Assembly (NCBI RefSeq): GCF_001421245.1
Contig: NZ_LMKE01000027.1
Location: 17,741 to 81,740, forward strand
Source: Sphingomonas sp. Leaf10
GTDB lineage: Bacteria; Pseudomonadota; Alphaproteobacteria; Sphingomonadales; Sphingomonadaceae
Length of the DNA stretch: 64,000 nucleotides
Direction of reading: 5' to 3'
Shown: positions 7,260 to 16,677 of the stretch, in pieces
Numbering within the stretch: the stretch's first letter is position 1
How the letters are laid out: every line of letters begins with the position of its first letter
Translations under genes and position numbers: made by a program
Notes under the pieces: generated by a model
What the model saw: only the letters and a program-made list of their open reading frames with translations
What the model was told of the DNA's origin: nothing
Database searches by the model: none

Positions 7260-9593
7260 TCACCGCGTCCGTTCGGTCGACATCGAATAGGGTACTGCGC
7301 CGGGTCCGGTGCCCCATGCCTTGTTCGGGATCGGGCCCATCACGAAGCGCAGCGTGCCGCCAGCCATGATCTCGTCTTGCGACAGCCATGTGCGGTCGAG
7401 CCTGCGGCCGTTCAGCGTCGCCGACTGGATATAGACGTTGGCGGTGCTGTTCGCAGGCGCCTCGACCACGAAACGCTTGCCGTTTTCCAGCGCCAGTTCG
7501 GCGTGGCGGAACAGCGGCGATCCGATGACATACTGGTTCGCGCCGGGCGTGACCGGATAGAAGCCGAGTGCACTGAACACATACCATGCCGATGTCTGGC
7601 CGTTATCCTCGTCGCCCGGATAGCCATCGGGCTGCGCGGCATAGAGGCGGCGCATGACGTTGCGGACATGCCACTGCGCCTTCCACGGTGCGCCGGCATA
7701 GTCGTAGAGATAGATCATGTGCTGGATCGGCTGATTGCCATGGGCGTAATTGCCCATGTTCACGATCTGCATCTCGCGGATTTCGTGGATGGTGAAGCCG
7801 TAATAGCTGTCGTCGAACTTGGGCGGACTGTCGAACACCTGATCGATCTTGGCGACGAAGGCACGGTCGCCACCCATCAGGTCGATCAGGCCGCGCACGT
7901 CCTGAAACACCGACCAACTGTAATGCATCGAATTGCCTTCGGTGAAGGCATCGCCCCATTTCAGCGGGTTGAACGGCGTCTGGAAGCTGCCGTCCTGATT
8001 GCGGCCGCGCATCCAGCCGACCGAAGCGTCGAACAGCTTGCGATAATTCTGCGCCCGTGCGCGGAACATCGCGGCGTCGTCCGACTTGCCCAGCGCTTCG
8101 GCGAGGCGAGCGATGGTGAAGTCGGCATAGGCATATTCGAGGGTACGGGCGGCGTTTTCCTTGATGCCGACGTCATAGGGGACGTAGCCGAGACGGTTGT
8201 AATATTCGACGCCCTCGCGCCCGACGGCGCTGATCGTCTTGCCATCGGCCGATTTGGGGCGGCCGACGCTGGTCGTCGCGTTCTTCTTGATCGCTTCGTA
8301 CAGCGTTTCCATGTCGTAGCCGCGAATGCCCTTCAGATAGGCATCGGCGATGTTCACTGCCGAGTTGGACCCGATCATCACGTCGCGGTGGCCGGGGCTG
8401 GCCCATTCCGGCAGCCAGCCGGATTCGCGATAGGCGTTGGCAAGGCTCTGCATGATCTCGCCATCGAGCTTGCGCTCCATGATCGTGAACAGCGGGAAGA
8501 CCGCGCGGAACGTGTCCCAGAAGCCGTTGTCGGTGAACATCGGCCCCGGCAGCACCTGCCCGTTATAGGGGCTGTAGTGCACCATTTTCCCGGCGCGGTC
8601 ATATTCGTGGAAGCGACGGGGGAACAGCTGCGTGCGGTAGAGCGCCGAATAGAAGGTGCGGACATTGTCGAGATCGGGATCGTCGACCTTGTAGCGGTTC
8701 AGCAGCGACGACCATGTCGCGCGCGCTTTCTCCTTGGTGGTATCGAAACCGTCGCGACCGAGTTCGCGGGTCAGGTTCAACTGCGCCTGTTCGGCGCTGA
8801 TGAACGAGGAGGCGACGCGGACGTTCACCTGTTCACCCTTGCGCGTCCGGAAGCCGATCAGCGCACCGACGCGCTTGCCCTCGGCCGTGGTCACGCCCGG
8901 CTGGCGTTTGAAGCCATCGCCGAAGGTGTCGGCGACGGTGAAGTCGCGGTCGAATTCGAGGACGAAGTAGTTCTTGAAATTGGCGGGCACGCCGCCACTG
9001 TTGTTGCGGGCATAGCCGATGATCCGACGCTGCTTGGGCAGGATGGTGACCGCCGATCCCTTGTCGAATGCATCGAGCAGGATCCAGCTCTGGTCGCTTT
9101 CAGGAAAGGTGAAGCGGAATTGCGCGGCGCGTTCGGTCGGGGCGATTTCGACGGTGGTGTCGTAATCGGCAAGGTAGGCGCTGTAATAATAGGGGCGCGC
9201 TACCTCCGCCTTGTGCGAATACCATGACGCGCGATCGGCCTCGGCCAGTTTCGGCGCGCCGGTCATCGCCATCAGCGAGAAGGCACCGTAATCGTTCATC
9301 CACGGGCTGGGCTGGTGGGTCTGCTTGAACCCCCACAGCTTGTTGTCGCGATAGCGGTACGCCCAGCCGTCACCCGCCTTGTTGGTGGTCGGCGTCCAGA
9401 AGTTCATGCCCCATGGCAGCGCGATCGCCGGATAGGTGTTGCCATAGGACAGTTCGTAGGTGGAATCGGTCCCCATCAACGGGTTGACCAGATCGACCGG
9501 GTCGGCACGGCGATCCTGCGCGGTGGCCGGAACGGTCGATCCGAGGATCAGCGCCAGGGCGGTGGCGGCGGTGGTCAGGCGGGGCAGGGCCAT
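7260..9593 (-). CDS. GH92 family alpha-mannosidase (first copy)
   Basis: A 777-residue glycoside hydrolase of family 92, calcium-dependent exo-alpha-mannosidases. It starts with a signal peptide (MALPRLTTAATALALILG, cleavage near ATAQ). Family hallmarks are VNPLMGTDS near the N terminus, TDNGFWDTFRAVFPL, and the C-terminal DEDNGQTSAWYVFSALGFYPV. Two motifs differ from the second copy in this window: Thr replaces Met in GQ(M)SAW, and GNQPIQHMIYLYDYAG replaces the usual GNEP-x-HH pattern. This suggests a different linkage or acceptor preference. It lies 17 bp behind the ROK kinase gene and probably shares its transcript, controlled by the operator at 10576. Confidence 0.92.
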   Translation of the reverse strand: MALPRLTTAATALALILGSTVPATAQDRRADPVDLVNPLMGTDSTYELSYGNTYPAIALPWGMNFWTPTTNKAGDGWAYRYRDNKLWGFKQTHQPSPWMNDYGAFSLMAMTGAPKLAEADRASWYSHKAEVARPYYYSAYLADYDTTVEIAPTERAAQFRFTFPESDQSWILLDAFDKGSAVTILPKQRRIIGYARNNSGGVPANFKNYFVLEFDRDFTVADTFGDGFKRQPGVTTAEGKRVGALIGFRTRKGEQVNVRVASSFISAEQAQLNLTRELGRDGFDTTKEKARATWSSLLNRYKVDDPDLDNVRTFYSALYRTQLFPRRFHEYDRAGKMVHYSPYNGQVLPGPMFTDNGFWDTFRAVFPLFTIMERKLDGEIMQSLANAYRESGWLPEWASPGHRDVMIGSNSAVNIADAYLKGIRGYDMETLYEAIKKNATTSVGRPKSADGKTISAVGREGVEYYNRLGYVPYDVGIKENAARTLEYAYADFTIARLAEALGKSDDAAMFRARAQNYRKLFDASVGWMRGRNQDGSFQTPFNPLKWGDAFTEGNSMHYSWSVFQDVRGLIDLMGGDRAFVAKIDQVFDSPPKFDDSYYGFTIHEIREMQIVNMGNYAHGNQPIQHMIYLYDYAGAPWKAQWHVRNVMRRLYAAQPDGYPGDEDNGQTSAWYVFSALGFYPVTPGANQYVIGSPLFRHAELALENGKRFVVEAPANSTANVYIQSATLNGRRLDRTWLSQDEIMAGGTLRFVMGPIPNKAWGTGPGAVPYSMSTERTR

Positions 9594-9610
9594 GGGGGCG
9601 GTCCTCTTTC

Positions 9611-10519
9611 TCAACGGGTCGGCAGATGGTGGCGGGCGCGGTCCCAGAAGCGGGCGTCGAACGTGGCGGCCGCACCGATGATCGCCGCATCCTCGGTATC
9701 GCTGTGCACGGCGATGCGGGTTCCGGGCAGGGCGTCGGACAATGTCGGGCCGAACAGGTCGAACGCGCCGCAGATGCGCCCGCCGAGCACGACCGCTTGC
9801 GCGCCGAACCGCGCGACCCAAGGCGACAATATCGTGCCGAGACTGGCGCCATATTCGGTAAAGATCGCCGCGGCATCGGTGTTGCCGGCGCGAGCCGCAT
9901 CGGCACCGGCGACGATGGTGTCGATCCCGTCCAGCCGGTCGCGGACCTGCGCGGTCAGCCAGCGGGCGGAGACATGGTCGTCGGCAATGCTCTCCCCAAA
10001 GGGGAGGTGCCACAGCGACCCGTGCGCCGGGACGTCGTCCCCGTCGATCACCGGAATGCCATCGCGCAGGAATGCCGATCCCAAGCCGGTGCCCAGCGTA
10101 ACGCCGACGACATTGCCGTGCACCGGAACTGCGCCGATCGCGACGCAGCCGACCGCGAAGGCGGTGGCGTCGTTCAGGAAGCGGACGGGCCGGGGAAAGC
10201 GTTGCCGGGCGGCGAGGGCCGCACCGATATCGACGCCGTTCAGCGCGGTGAACTTCGCATTGCCGGCAAAGTGGCCGACCCCGGTGACATAGTCGAACGG
10301 TCCGGGCATGGCGATGCCGATGCCGACGACCCGTTCGGCGCCGAGCGGGTCGATCACCGCATCGATCGCATCGGCCCATGCGGCGATCAGCGTGTCGCGA
10401 TCGGCATCGGGGGTACAGGGGTCGTGCCGGAAACTGCCGGGCAGCAACGCGCCCGGCGCGTTGGCCGCCAGCGCCGCGGCTGCGACATGATGGCCCCCAA
10501 TGTCGACCCCGACGATCAT
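9611..10519 (-). CDS. ROK family sugar kinase
   Basis: A 302-residue ROK-type kinase, probably cytoplasmic and phosphorylating a hexose or N-acetylhexosamine released by this locus. Visible: phosphate loop MIVGVDIGGHH, GIGIAMPGPFD, catalytic Asp in FLNDATAFAVG, adenosine-binding GVTLGTGLGSAF. The Cys-rich zinc motif that follows in most ROK kinases is absent: the corresponding stretch (AHGSLWHLPFGESIADDH) has no cysteine. The ATG at 10519 has a GGGGAG ribosome site and is preferred over upstream starts that would cross the operator at 10576. The gene leads the operon with the first GH92 gene. Substrate (mannose, GlcNAc or other) cannot be decided from sequence. Confidence 0.85.
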   Translation of the reverse strand: MIVGVDIGGHHVAAAALAANAPGALLPGSFRHDPCTPDADRDTLIAAWADAIDAVIDPLGAERVVGIGIAMPGPFDYVTGVGHFAGNAKFTALNGVDIGAALAARQRFPRPVRFLNDATAFAVGCVAIGAVPVHGNVVGVTLGTGLGSAFLRDGIPVIDGDDVPAHGSLWHLPFGESIADDHVSARWLTAQVRDRLDGIDTIVAGADAARAGNTDAAAIFTEYGASLGTILSPWVARFGAQAVVLGGRICGAFDLFGPTLSDALPGTRIAVHSDTEDAAIIGAAATFDARFWDRARHHLPTR

Positions 10520-10575
10520 CGGCACGCGCTCTCCCCGTTGTGCTGCGCGGCCGGTTCGCCATCGCCTACGGTTCG

Positions 10576-10589
10576 TGTAATCCATTACA
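10576..10589. promoter_or_regulatory. LacI-type operator before ROK-GH92 operon
   Basis: Inverted repeat TGTAAT-CC-ATTACA in the 86-bp gap between the regulator's stop and the kinase start, 57 bp before that start. It is identical to the site at 11697 and differs only in the two central bases from the one at 20784. The even-length half-site palindrome is typical of LacI-family operators. Confidence 0.72.
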
Positions 10590-10605
10590 TCGGCCGAAAC
10601 CAAGC

Positions 10606-11595
10606 CTAAATCGTAGCGCTGCTCTGGCGGACGATCAGTGCGTGGGGCAGGACATGGACGGTATCGTCGGCCGATTTGCCCTCGATCCGGTCGATCAGGA
10701 TCTCGCACGCCTTGGCGCCCATCGCCTCGGCCGGTTGGGCGATGGTGGTCAGCGACGGGGTGGAGTGGGCGGCGAAGCTGATATCGTCGAAGCCGGTGAT
10801 CACCATGTCATGCGGCACGCGCAACGCGCGGGCGGTGGTGGCCTGGATCGCGCCGATCGCCATTTCATCGTTCATGCTGAACAACGCGGTCGGGCGTTGC
10901 GGCAGTGCCAGAAATTCGGACGCGGCGGCGTGGCCCGATGCCATCGTCCAGTCGCCGAACCGGACCAGCGCCGGATCGAAGACGATGCCGGCCGCGTCGA
11001 GCGCGCTTCGATACCCCTTCATCCGGTCGACCGCGTGCGGATTGGCGGGCGGTCCGCTGATCGTCGCGATCCGGCGGTGGCCGGCGGCGATCAGATGTTC
11101 GACCATTTCGCGCGCGGCACCGGCATTGTCGATCCGCACCGATGGCGCCTGGGTCAGTTCGCAGCCGCAGGCATGGACGATCGGATAGCTGGCGGCACGT
11201 TGCCGCGCATTGAACCCGTAGTCGGGCGACAGCTGGATGACGCCATCGGCGAGGCGGGTTTCGACCAGTTGTTCGTAATGCGCCTCCCGGTCTCGGGAAT
11301 CGCGGGTGTCGCCCAGAAAAACCGAATAGCCGCGCCGCCACGCGATCGATTCGATGCCGGCGGTCACGTTGGCGAAGAACGGGTTGGCGATGCCCGGCAC
11401 CAGCACCAGTACCGAAAAGGAGCGGTCGGAGCGCAGGTTGCGCGCCAGCAGGTTGGGGCGGTAATCGACCGCCGCGACCGCCGCCATTACCCGGGCACGG
11501 GTCGCCTCGGTCACTTTTTCGGGCGTACGCAGCGCGCGCGAGACGGTGGCCGTCGACAGGCCGGCCGCGTTGGCGACGTCGATGATACTGCTCAT
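10606..11595 (-). CDS. LacI family transcriptional regulator of the glycan locus
   Basis: A 329-residue LacI/GalR repressor. The N-terminal helix-turn-helix and hinge are clear: SSIIDVANAAGLSTATVSRAL, then ARVMAAVAAVDYRPNLLARNL. The sugar-binding part has the usual pattern (LVLVPGIANPFFANVTAGIE, DGVIQLSP, ITGFDDISFAAHSTPSLTTI). Start at 11595 (MSSIID) places the HTH at the N terminus. It lies between the two divergent halves of the glycan locus, and three palindromes of LacI operator type (10576, 11697, 20784) lie upstream of the units it would control, including its own upstream region. The inducer is probably a mannose-containing sugar; this is inference. Confidence 0.92.
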   Translation of the reverse strand: MSSIIDVANAAGLSTATVSRALRTPEKVTEATRARVMAAVAAVDYRPNLLARNLRSDRSFSVLVLVPGIANPFFANVTAGIESIAWRRGYSVFLGDTRDSRDREAHYEQLVETRLADGVIQLSPDYGFNARQRAASYPIVHACGCELTQAPSVRIDNAGAAREMVEHLIAAGHRRIATISGPPANPHAVDRMKGYRSALDAAGIVFDPALVRFGDWTMASGHAAASEFLALPQRPTALFSMNDEMAIGAIQATTARALRVPHDMVITGFDDISFAAHSTPSLTTIAQPAEAMGAKACEILIDRIEGKSADDTVHVLPHALIVRQSSATI

Positions 11596-11696
11596 GCCCG
11601 GTACACCCCCGCCCGATCGTTCTGCCCACCGCCTGTCCCAAGTCAAGCGCGCCCCCGCCGGACCGGGCGGCCTTCCTGCATACGGTCAGTCCGCCA

Positions 11697-11710
11697 TGTA
11701 ATCCATTACA
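11697..11710. promoter_or_regulatory. LacI-type operator before transporter-GH92-GH2-GH85 operon
   Basis: TGTAAT-CC-ATTACA, the same 14-mer as at 10576, located in the divergent region between the regulator gene and the transporter gene, 45 bp before the transporter ATG. It could also serve autoregulation of the lacI-type gene. Confidence 0.75.
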
Positions 11711-11755
11711 TTATTTACTTGCCGTAAGTGGCGATGCTGCCCTACGCTTTGGGTA

Positions 11756-13684
11756 ATGCAGTGGTCCGACAGCGGACCCGGAGGCGGGGAGGGCGGTTTG
11801 GCGCCGATCGACGGGCTGATTGTGCTCGCATATCTGGTGGCGACGCTGGCGATCGCGCTGAAGGTCCGCGCCCGCGCCGCCGAGAGCATCGACAGCTATT
11901 ATCTCGGCAACAAGCGCATGCCCTGGTATCTGCTGTGCCTGTCGGATGCGTCGGGCATGTTCGATATTTCGGGCACGATGTGGCTGGCGACGCTGTTGTT
12001 CCTGTACGGGATGAAGAGCATCTGGCTGCCGTGGCTGTGGCCGGTGTTCAACCAGATTTTCCTGATGGCATACTTAGCCGTCTGGCTGCGGCGGTCGAAC
12101 GTGCGGTCGGGAGCGGAATGGATATTGTTCCGGTTCGGCGACAATCGCGGCAGCCGGTTGTCGCATCTGTCGGTCGTGCTGTTCTCGGTCATCTGCGTCG
12201 TCGGCTTCCTCGTCTATGCGTTCGTCGGCATCGGCAAGTTCATGGAATTGTTCCTGCCATGGGAGGCGATCGGTCCGGCGCTGGGGTTGAGCCTGACGCC
12301 GGAGCAGGTGCCGGTCGCCTATGCGGTGTTCTTCACGACGCTGGTAACGATCTACGTCGTGCTGGGCGGGCTGCCCGGCATCGTGTGGACCGACGTGCTG
12401 CAATTCGCGATCATGACGCTGGCCGCCTTCTTCGTCGCGGGCATGGCGATGATGATGGTCACCCCCGAACAGATCGCGGCGGCGACGCCGGCGGGGTGGA
12501 TGAGCCCCGCCTTCGGCTGGCATCTGGGATTGGACTGGAGCGCGATCCGGCCCGAGGCGGCGGCGAAGATCGCTGGCGACGGCTATGAACTGTTCACCGC
12601 GCTGATGATGATGATGCTGTTTTCCGGCATCCTGAAGAGCGCGGCCGGGCCGGCGCCGAGCTATGACATGCAGCGGGTGCTGGCGGCCCGATCCCCGCGC
12701 GACGCGGCGAAGGTGACCGGTTTCGTGTCGGTCGTGCTGATGCCGATCCGCTATCTGATGATCGCAGGGTTCACCGTGCTGGCGCTGGTGTTCGTCGATC
12801 GGCTCGACCTGGCATCGGGCGGCAAGGTCGATTTCGAGAATCTGCTGCCCGCCGCGATCCAGGCGTTCATGCCGGCCGGTGTCCGCGGGGTCATCGTCAC
12901 CGGGCTGCTCGCGGCGTTCATGGCGACCTTTGCCTCCAGCCTGAACGCCGCGCCGCTCTACATCGTCAACGACGTCTATCGCCGGTACGTGAACCCGGAT
13001 GCGTCGCAGCGGCTGCTGGTGCGGCTGAGCTATGCGGTGTCGGTCGCGGTCGTGTTGCTGGCAATGGGCATCGGGCTGTTCGTCGCGTCGATCAACGACG
13101 CGCTGCAATGGATCGTGTCGGGGCTGTGGGGCGGCTACACCGTGTCCAACGTCATCAAATGGTATTGGTGGCGCTTCAACGGCGAAGGCTATTTCGCGGG
13201 CATGGTCGCGGGTATCGCCTGTTCGCTGACGTTTCCGTTCCTGTTCGGGCCGCTGTTGCCGCACGCCGGGGCGATCCTGCCGCTCTATCTGTTCCCGCTC
13301 ATCATCCTGGTGTCGGGGGCCGTCGCCATCGCCGCCAGCCTGATGACGAAGCCGACCGATCCGGCGGTGCTGCTAGGCTTTTACCGGCAGGTGCGGCCAT
13401 GGGGTTTCTGGGGGCCGGTGCAGGCGTTGTTGCAGGCGGAGAACCCGGCGGCGCAGCCCAATCGCGATTTGCCGCGCAACGCCTTCAACATCGTCGTCGG
13501 CACGCTGATGCAGACCGCGCTGGTCGCGACGCCGGTGTTCCTGGTGGTCAAGAATTTCGTCGCCATGGCCGCGTGTCTGGTCGTGGTGACCCTGTGTGGA
13601 GGAATATTGTGGCGGACCTGGTATCGGCGCCTTGCCGACTGGCCCGAGGATATGGCCGACGGCCCGGCCGGGGTGCGGGCATGA
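11756..13684 (+). CDS. Sodium:solute symporter (SSS) family sugar transporter
   Basis: A 642-residue inner-membrane protein of the SSS/SglT family, with a long series of hydrophobic helices. Family features are DSYYLGNKRMPWYLLCLSDASG near the N terminus, the TIYVVLGGLPGIVWTDVLQ segment, and AAFMATFASSLNAAPLYIVND. It probably drives uptake of a mono- or disaccharide with sodium. An ATG at 11756 is given; a TTG at 11798 has a much better ribosome site (GGGGAGGG, 4 nt away) and would start the protein just before helix 1, so it may be the real start. The stop overlaps the next gene's ATG. It heads a tightly coupled operon with GH92, GH2 and GH85 genes, whose products define its likely cargo. Confidence 0.88.
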   Translation: MQWSDSGPGGGEGGLAPIDGLIVLAYLVATLAIALKVRARAAESIDSYYLGNKRMPWYLLCLSDASGMFDISGTMWLATLLFLYGMKSIWLPWLWPVFNQIFLMAYLAVWLRRSNVRSGAEWILFRFGDNRGSRLSHLSVVLFSVICVVGFLVYAFVGIGKFMELFLPWEAIGPALGLSLTPEQVPVAYAVFFTTLVTIYVVLGGLPGIVWTDVLQFAIMTLAAFFVAGMAMMMVTPEQIAAATPAGWMSPAFGWHLGLDWSAIRPEAAAKIAGDGYELFTALMMMMLFSGILKSAAGPAPSYDMQRVLAARSPRDAAKVTGFVSVVLMPIRYLMIAGFTVLALVFVDRLDLASGGKVDFENLLPAAIQAFMPAGVRGVIVTGLLAAFMATFASSLNAAPLYIVNDVYRRYVNPDASQRLLVRLSYAVSVAVVLLAMGIGLFVASINDALQWIVSGLWGGYTVSNVIKWYWWRFNGEGYFAGMVAGIACSLTFPFLFGPLLPHAGAILPLYLFPLIILVSGAVAIAASLMTKPTDPAVLLGFYRQVRPWGFWGPVQALLQAENPAAQPNRDLPRNAFNIVVGTLMQTALVATPVFLVVKNFVAMAACLVVVTLCGGILWRTWYRRLADWPEDMADGPAGVRA

Positions 13685-16677
13685 GGATGCTGGCGGGGGC
13701 GATGCTGCTGGCGCTGGCGATTCCGGCCATGGCGCAGAACGGCGACGACCCGGTGCAGTGGGTCGATCCGATGATCGGTACCGATGGCGACGGCCATGTG
13801 TTTCCCGGCGCGACGCTGCCGTTCGGGATGGTGCAACTCAGCCCGTCCAACACCCGCGACGGGTGGAAATGGACGTCGGGCTATCATTATTCCGACACCG
13901 TCATCGACGGGTTCGCCCATACCCATATCAGCGGCGCGGGGCTGGGGGCGCTGGGCGACATATTGCTGATGCCGACGCGGGTGGCGGGCACGGCGGCGGG
14001 TGCGCTCGACCGGCCGGGCAGCGGCTATCGATCGCGCTTCTCGCATAATCGGGAACGGGCGCAGGCGGGCTATTACCGCGTCCATCTCGACGACGCCGAT
14101 GTCGATGTCGAACTGACGACGACGCTGCGCACCGGTTTCCACCGCTATCGCTTCAACGGCGCGGCCGATCGCTATGTGGTGATCGATCCGATCCATGCGG
14201 TGGGTGACGACCATGCGCTGGAGGCAGGGCTGGAGGTCGTGTCCGACCGCGAAATTCGCGGCTGGCGGCGGACGGTCGGCTCGTCGGCGGGCAGGCGCAC
14301 CGTCTATTTCGTGGCGCGCTTCTCCCAGCCGTTCGTGGCCGCGCAACTCACCGAAACCGACCGGCCGGTCGCGGGCGTTCAGGGCGAGGGGGCGGCCCGC
14401 CGCGCCTATGTCCGTTTCGGAAAGGACGTGGGACAGGTCGAGGTGGCGGTGGCGATCTCGCATGCCTCGGCGGAAGGTGCGCTCGCCAACTTCCGGGCGG
14501 AAGCCGAGGGCAAGGATTTCGATACCGTCCGCCGCGCGGCGCAGGGTGCGTGGAGCCGGCGGCTGTCGGCGATCCGCATCGACGAACCCGACCCCTCGAA
14601 AAAGCGCGTCTTCTACACCGCCGGCTATCACGCCGCGATCGCGCCCAATCTGGTGTCCGACGTGACCGGCGACTACCGGGTCGAAGGGCGCGTGCTGCGC
14701 TCCGCCATCCCGCAGTTCAGCAATTTTTCCAACTGGGACACCTATCGCGCGGTCCATCCGCTGCTGACGATCGTCGATCCCGATCAGGCGGGGTCGATCG
14801 TCGCGAGCATGGTGTCGCGCCACCGCGATGCCGGGCTGGTCCTGCCGAGCTGGGAAGCGGTCGGGCATGATAACCGGGTGATGATCGGCTATCCGATCGT
14901 GTCGATCATCGCCGATGCGGTCATAAAGGGGCTGCCGGGCGTCGATCCGGCCAGCGCCTATGCCGCGATCCGGGCGAGCGCGTTCGACCGGACCAAGCAC
15001 AGCAACGTCTATGACCTGAACGGCATGGACGGCTATCTGCGCTATGGCTTCGTGCCTGCCGACGTCGCCAGTTCGGTGTCGAAGACGACCGAGCAGAATT
15101 ACGAGGACTGGACGATCGGGCAGGTCGCGGCGAAGCTGGGTCGCACCGCCGATGCCGAATTGTTCGCGACGCGGGCGACGGGTTGGCGACAGTTGTTCGA
15201 TCCTGCCAGCGGGTGGTTGCTGCCGCGACTGGCCGATGGTCGTCCGGCACCGATGCGGCGCGACGACTGGGGCGATTTTAACCGCCATTACGTGTCGGGC
15301 AATATCTGGGCCTATTCGGCCTATACCCCCCATGACATGGCAGCGGCGATCCGGCTGCACGGTGGGCGGGCGGCCTATGGCGACTGGCTCGACCGGATCT
15401 TCCGCGACACGACCCCGATCGGCGGCGAACAGCATGTCGACCTGTCGGGGTTCGTCGGCCGCTATGGTCATGGCGACGAACCGGGGCATCAGATGCCCTA
15501 TCTGTTCAACCTCGCCGGACAGCCCGGGCGCACGCAATATTACGTCAACCGCGTGCTGCGCGAGATGTATTCGGACCGGCCCGGCGGCCTCGTCAACAAT
15601 GACGACCTCGGCCAAATGTCGGCATGGTATGTGTTCAGCACGCTCGGCCTCTACCCGGTCGCGCCCGGTGATCTGACCTATCAGATCGGTGCGCCCTATC
15701 ACCGTCGCGCGACGGTGACGCTGCCGGGCGGGCGACGTTTCACGATCGAGGCGGACGGGCTGTCGCCGCGCAACATCTATGTCCGGTCGGCGACGCTGAA
15801 CGGGCAGACACTGACCAAAAGCTATCTGACCCATGCGCAGTTGCTTGCCGGGGGTACGTTGCGGTTCGTGATGGGAGACACGCCGTCGCGCTGGGGCACG
15901 GGGGCGGCGGACAGCAGTCTTGGCGCGTTCGATGACAAGGCGCCGGTGCCGATCGTGCAGCGTGCGCCCTGGGCACCCTATGACCCGGTCGACGATCCGC
16001 GCTTCGCGGTCACGCGCGACGTGACGCTGCAGGCGGCGGGAAGGACGATCCGCACGACGCGCGATAGCGGCGAACCGACCGGGCAGTCGCCGCGCTATAC
16101 CACGCCGGTGCGGATCGATCGCGACACGGTGCTGCGCGCCGCGGCGTTCGACGCGCGGGGGCGCAGCACGACGCTCGAACGCCATTATGTCCGCAGCCTG
16201 CTGAAAGGATCGGCACCCGGCTTCCCGCGTATCGCGGTCGCCGAAGACGGGATCGGCTATGGGGCAAAGGACGGCGCGATGCTGATTGACGGCATCACCG
16301 GCGGTCCGGCCTATGGCGACAGGAAATGGACCGGGCGGGTCGGCGACATGACCGCAACGATCGATCTGGGCAGGGCGAGACCGGCGCGGACGCTGACGAT
16401 CGGCTATCTCGACGATGCTATGAACGGCATCCTGCCGCCGCGCCGGATCGAGGTGCTGGCCGGCGACGATCCCGACCACATGGTGCCGATCGGCCAGCAC
16501 GCACTCGGTCCGTGGCGGGGCGTGGTGCAGAAGGTCGAACGGATCGCGATACCGCTGCCCGGGCGACCCTATCGCTATTACCGGGTGGCCGCGACCGCCG
16601 GGGGCGATATGCCGCCCTCGCTCAAAGCACCGGGCAAGCCGGCCTGGCTGTTCCTCGACGAGATCAATCTGCAATGA
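13681..16677 (+). CDS. GH92 family alpha-mannosidase with C-terminal accessory domains (second copy)
   Basis: A 998-residue GH92 enzyme. A signal peptide (MRMLAGAMLLALAIPAMAQ) precedes the GH92 core: VDPMIGTDGDGHVFPGA, SNWDTYRAVHPL, HGDEPGHQMPYLFNLAG and NNDDLGQMSAWYVFSTLGLYPV. The last two match the usual family motifs better than the first copy does. After about residue 740 come two extra modules: a chitobiase-C-terminal/FN3-like segment (TTPVRIDRDTVLRAAAFDARGRS) and a beta-sandwich resembling a discoidin/CBM domain (DMTATIDLGRARPARTL). These may aid carbohydrate binding. Both ends overlap neighbours by 4 nt (ATGA), so the operon is translationally coupled. Confidence 0.93.
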   Translation: MRMLAGAMLLALAIPAMAQNGDDPVQWVDPMIGTDGDGHVFPGATLPFGMVQLSPSNTRDGWKWTSGYHYSDTVIDGFAHTHISGAGLGALGDILLMPTRVAGTAAGALDRPGSGYRSRFSHNRERAQAGYYRVHLDDADVDVELTTTLRTGFHRYRFNGAADRYVVIDPIHAVGDDHALEAGLEVVSDREIRGWRRTVGSSAGRRTVYFVARFSQPFVAAQLTETDRPVAGVQGEGAARRAYVRFGKDVGQVEVAVAISHASAEGALANFRAEAEGKDFDTVRRAAQGAWSRRLSAIRIDEPDPSKKRVFYTAGYHAAIAPNLVSDVTGDYRVEGRVLRSAIPQFSNFSNWDTYRAVHPLLTIVDPDQAGSIVASMVSRHRDAGLVLPSWEAVGHDNRVMIGYPIVSIIADAVIKGLPGVDPASAYAAIRASAFDRTKHSNVYDLNGMDGYLRYGFVPADVASSVSKTTEQNYEDWTIGQVAAKLGRTADAELFATRATGWRQLFDPASGWLLPRLADGRPAPMRRDDWGDFNRHYVSGNIWAYSAYTPHDMAAAIRLHGGRAAYGDWLDRIFRDTTPIGGEQHVDLSGFVGRYGHGDEPGHQMPYLFNLAGQPGRTQYYVNRVLREMYSDRPGGLVNNDDLGQMSAWYVFSTLGLYPVAPGDLTYQIGAPYHRRATVTLPGGRRFTIEADGLSPRNIYVRSATLNGQTLTKSYLTHAQLLAGGTLRFVMGDTPSRWGTGAADSSLGAFDDKAPVPIVQRAPWAPYDPVDDPRFAVTRDVTLQAAGRTIRTTRDSGEPTGQSPRYTTPVRIDRDTVLRAAAFDARGRSTTLERHYVRSLLKGSAPGFPRIAVAEDGIGYGAKDGAMLIDGITGGPAYGDRKWTGRVGDMTATIDLGRARPARTLTIGYLDDAMNGILPPRRIEVLAGDDPDHMVPIGQHALGPWRGVVQKVERIAIPLPGRPYRYYRVAATAGGDMPPSLKAPGKPAWLFLDEINLQ

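Noticed and set aside
13381..16674. Very long open frame on the minus strand opposite the second GH92 gene
   Set aside because: GC-rich DNA gives long antisense frames. The product is Arg/His/Pro-rich without domains, and the plus strand has clear GH92 motifs and coupled starts.
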